From an uncultured Verrucomicrobiota bacterium (GTDB lineage: Bacteria > Verrucomicrobiota > Kiritimatiellia > CAIVKH01), in the NCBI GenBank assembly GCA_937996795.1, contig CALKUH010000017.1, forward strand, positions 1 through 64,000: a stretch of 64,000 nucleotides of DNA. Direction: 5' to 3'. How positions within the stretch are numbered: the first letter of the stretch is position 1; each line of letters opens with the position of its first letter. The notes beneath the pieces are model-generated. The model did no database searches and was not told the DNA's origin. It worked only from the letters and a program-made list of their open reading frames with translations. The translations under genes and the position numbers were made by a program. Of the stretch, positions 63,814-64,000 are shown piece by piece.

Positions 63814-64000
63814 ATGAATACACAACACGTAGCCAACATCATCCGCGGGCTGTCGATCGACGGCGTGCAAAAAGCGAACTCCGGACACCCGGGCATGCCG
63901 ATGGGCACCGCGGATTTCGCCGCCGTCCTCTTCCTCAAATTCCTGAAATACAATCCGGCGGACCCGCAGTGGCCGGACCGCGACCGCTACGTCCAGTCGG
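63814..64000 (+). CDS. tkt: Transketolase, N-terminal part (runs off the window)
   Basis: Only the first 62 codons are visible. They read ANIIRGLSIDGVQKANSGHP then GMPMGTADFAAVLFLKFLKY and NPADPQWPDRDRYVQS. This is the conserved thiamine-diphosphate-binding start of transketolase, with the GHPGMPMG motif. The enzyme transfers two-carbon units in the pentose phosphate pathway. With pgi in the same window it marks central sugar metabolism. Confidence 0.93.
   Translation, partial: MNTQHVANIIRGLSIDGVQKANSGHPGMPMGTADFAAVLFLKFLKYNPADPQWPDRDRYVQS

Overview
The window is about 65% GC and tightly packed, and every gene looks bacterial. No rRNA or ribosomal protein gene is present, so placement is by inference. 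A sulfatase and exported-hydrolase cluster, a two-domain NDK protein, a TrpB2-type beta chain, paired DUF4139 proteins and an octaheme cytochrome fused to HEAT/TPR repeats fit a Gram-negative member of the PVC superphylum, perhaps Kiritimatiellota or Verrucomicrobiota (moderate to low confidence). LpxL-like, LipA and Exb/Tol-type genes point to a cell with an outer membrane.

Layout. 1-55 is probably the end of an IS21-like element that truncates an rsmB-like gene. 0.6-5.0 kb holds a tandem NDK protein, an aspartate/aromatic aminotransferase, TrpB2 and an RRM protein. 5.0-8.8 kb holds surE diverging from a full-length SRP RNA that leads into dnaX-ybaB-recR. 8.9-14.8 kb holds an aldose-epimerase-like gene, tRNA-Asn, an H1-like wHTH protein, and the reverse-strand run HMA lipoprotein-pepA-purC-xerD-rnc. 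15-18 kb is a toroid/TPR membrane protein diverging from an SH3b protein. 18-23.4 kb is a carbohydrate cluster (Gfo/Idh oxidoreductase, esterase, sulfatase, aldo/keto reductase, mutarotase-like protein). uvrA follows, then a TPR-ExbB-ExbD-TonB-like-zinc-ribbon operon (26.5-31.3 kb), hisD-hisC-DUF3592, and tadA diverging from lipA.

36.3-44.4 kb looks like an envelope assembly block: an LpxL-type acyltransferase, a polyprenyl-phosphate-type GT2, a DUF368 undecaprenyl-phosphate translocase homologue, two large GT-C-like membrane proteins and an RmlD-like reductase. Then come pgi, a MalT/LuxR-type ATPase regulator, a GNAT and a homocysteine methyltransferase. They are followed by the octaheme cytochrome, dinB, a TauE exporter, the reverse-strand cvpA-dnaG-rpoD group, a VTT-domain protein, two DUF4139 proteins, a small membrane protein and the start of transketolase.

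Three things stand out beyond the gene list. (1) A 17-bp palindrome, TTTRCA-N5-TGYAAA, occurs in groups spaced 31-32 bp apart at three unlinked loci (26.6, 44.4 and 59.6 kb), in two of them just upstream of apparent promoters. (2) Many promoters place the -10 hexamer 6-7 nt before the start codon, so leaderless mRNAs seem common. (3) Several unrelated short palindromic repeat families sit at gene junctions; one has entered the cytochrome gene in frame next to a run of eleven C.
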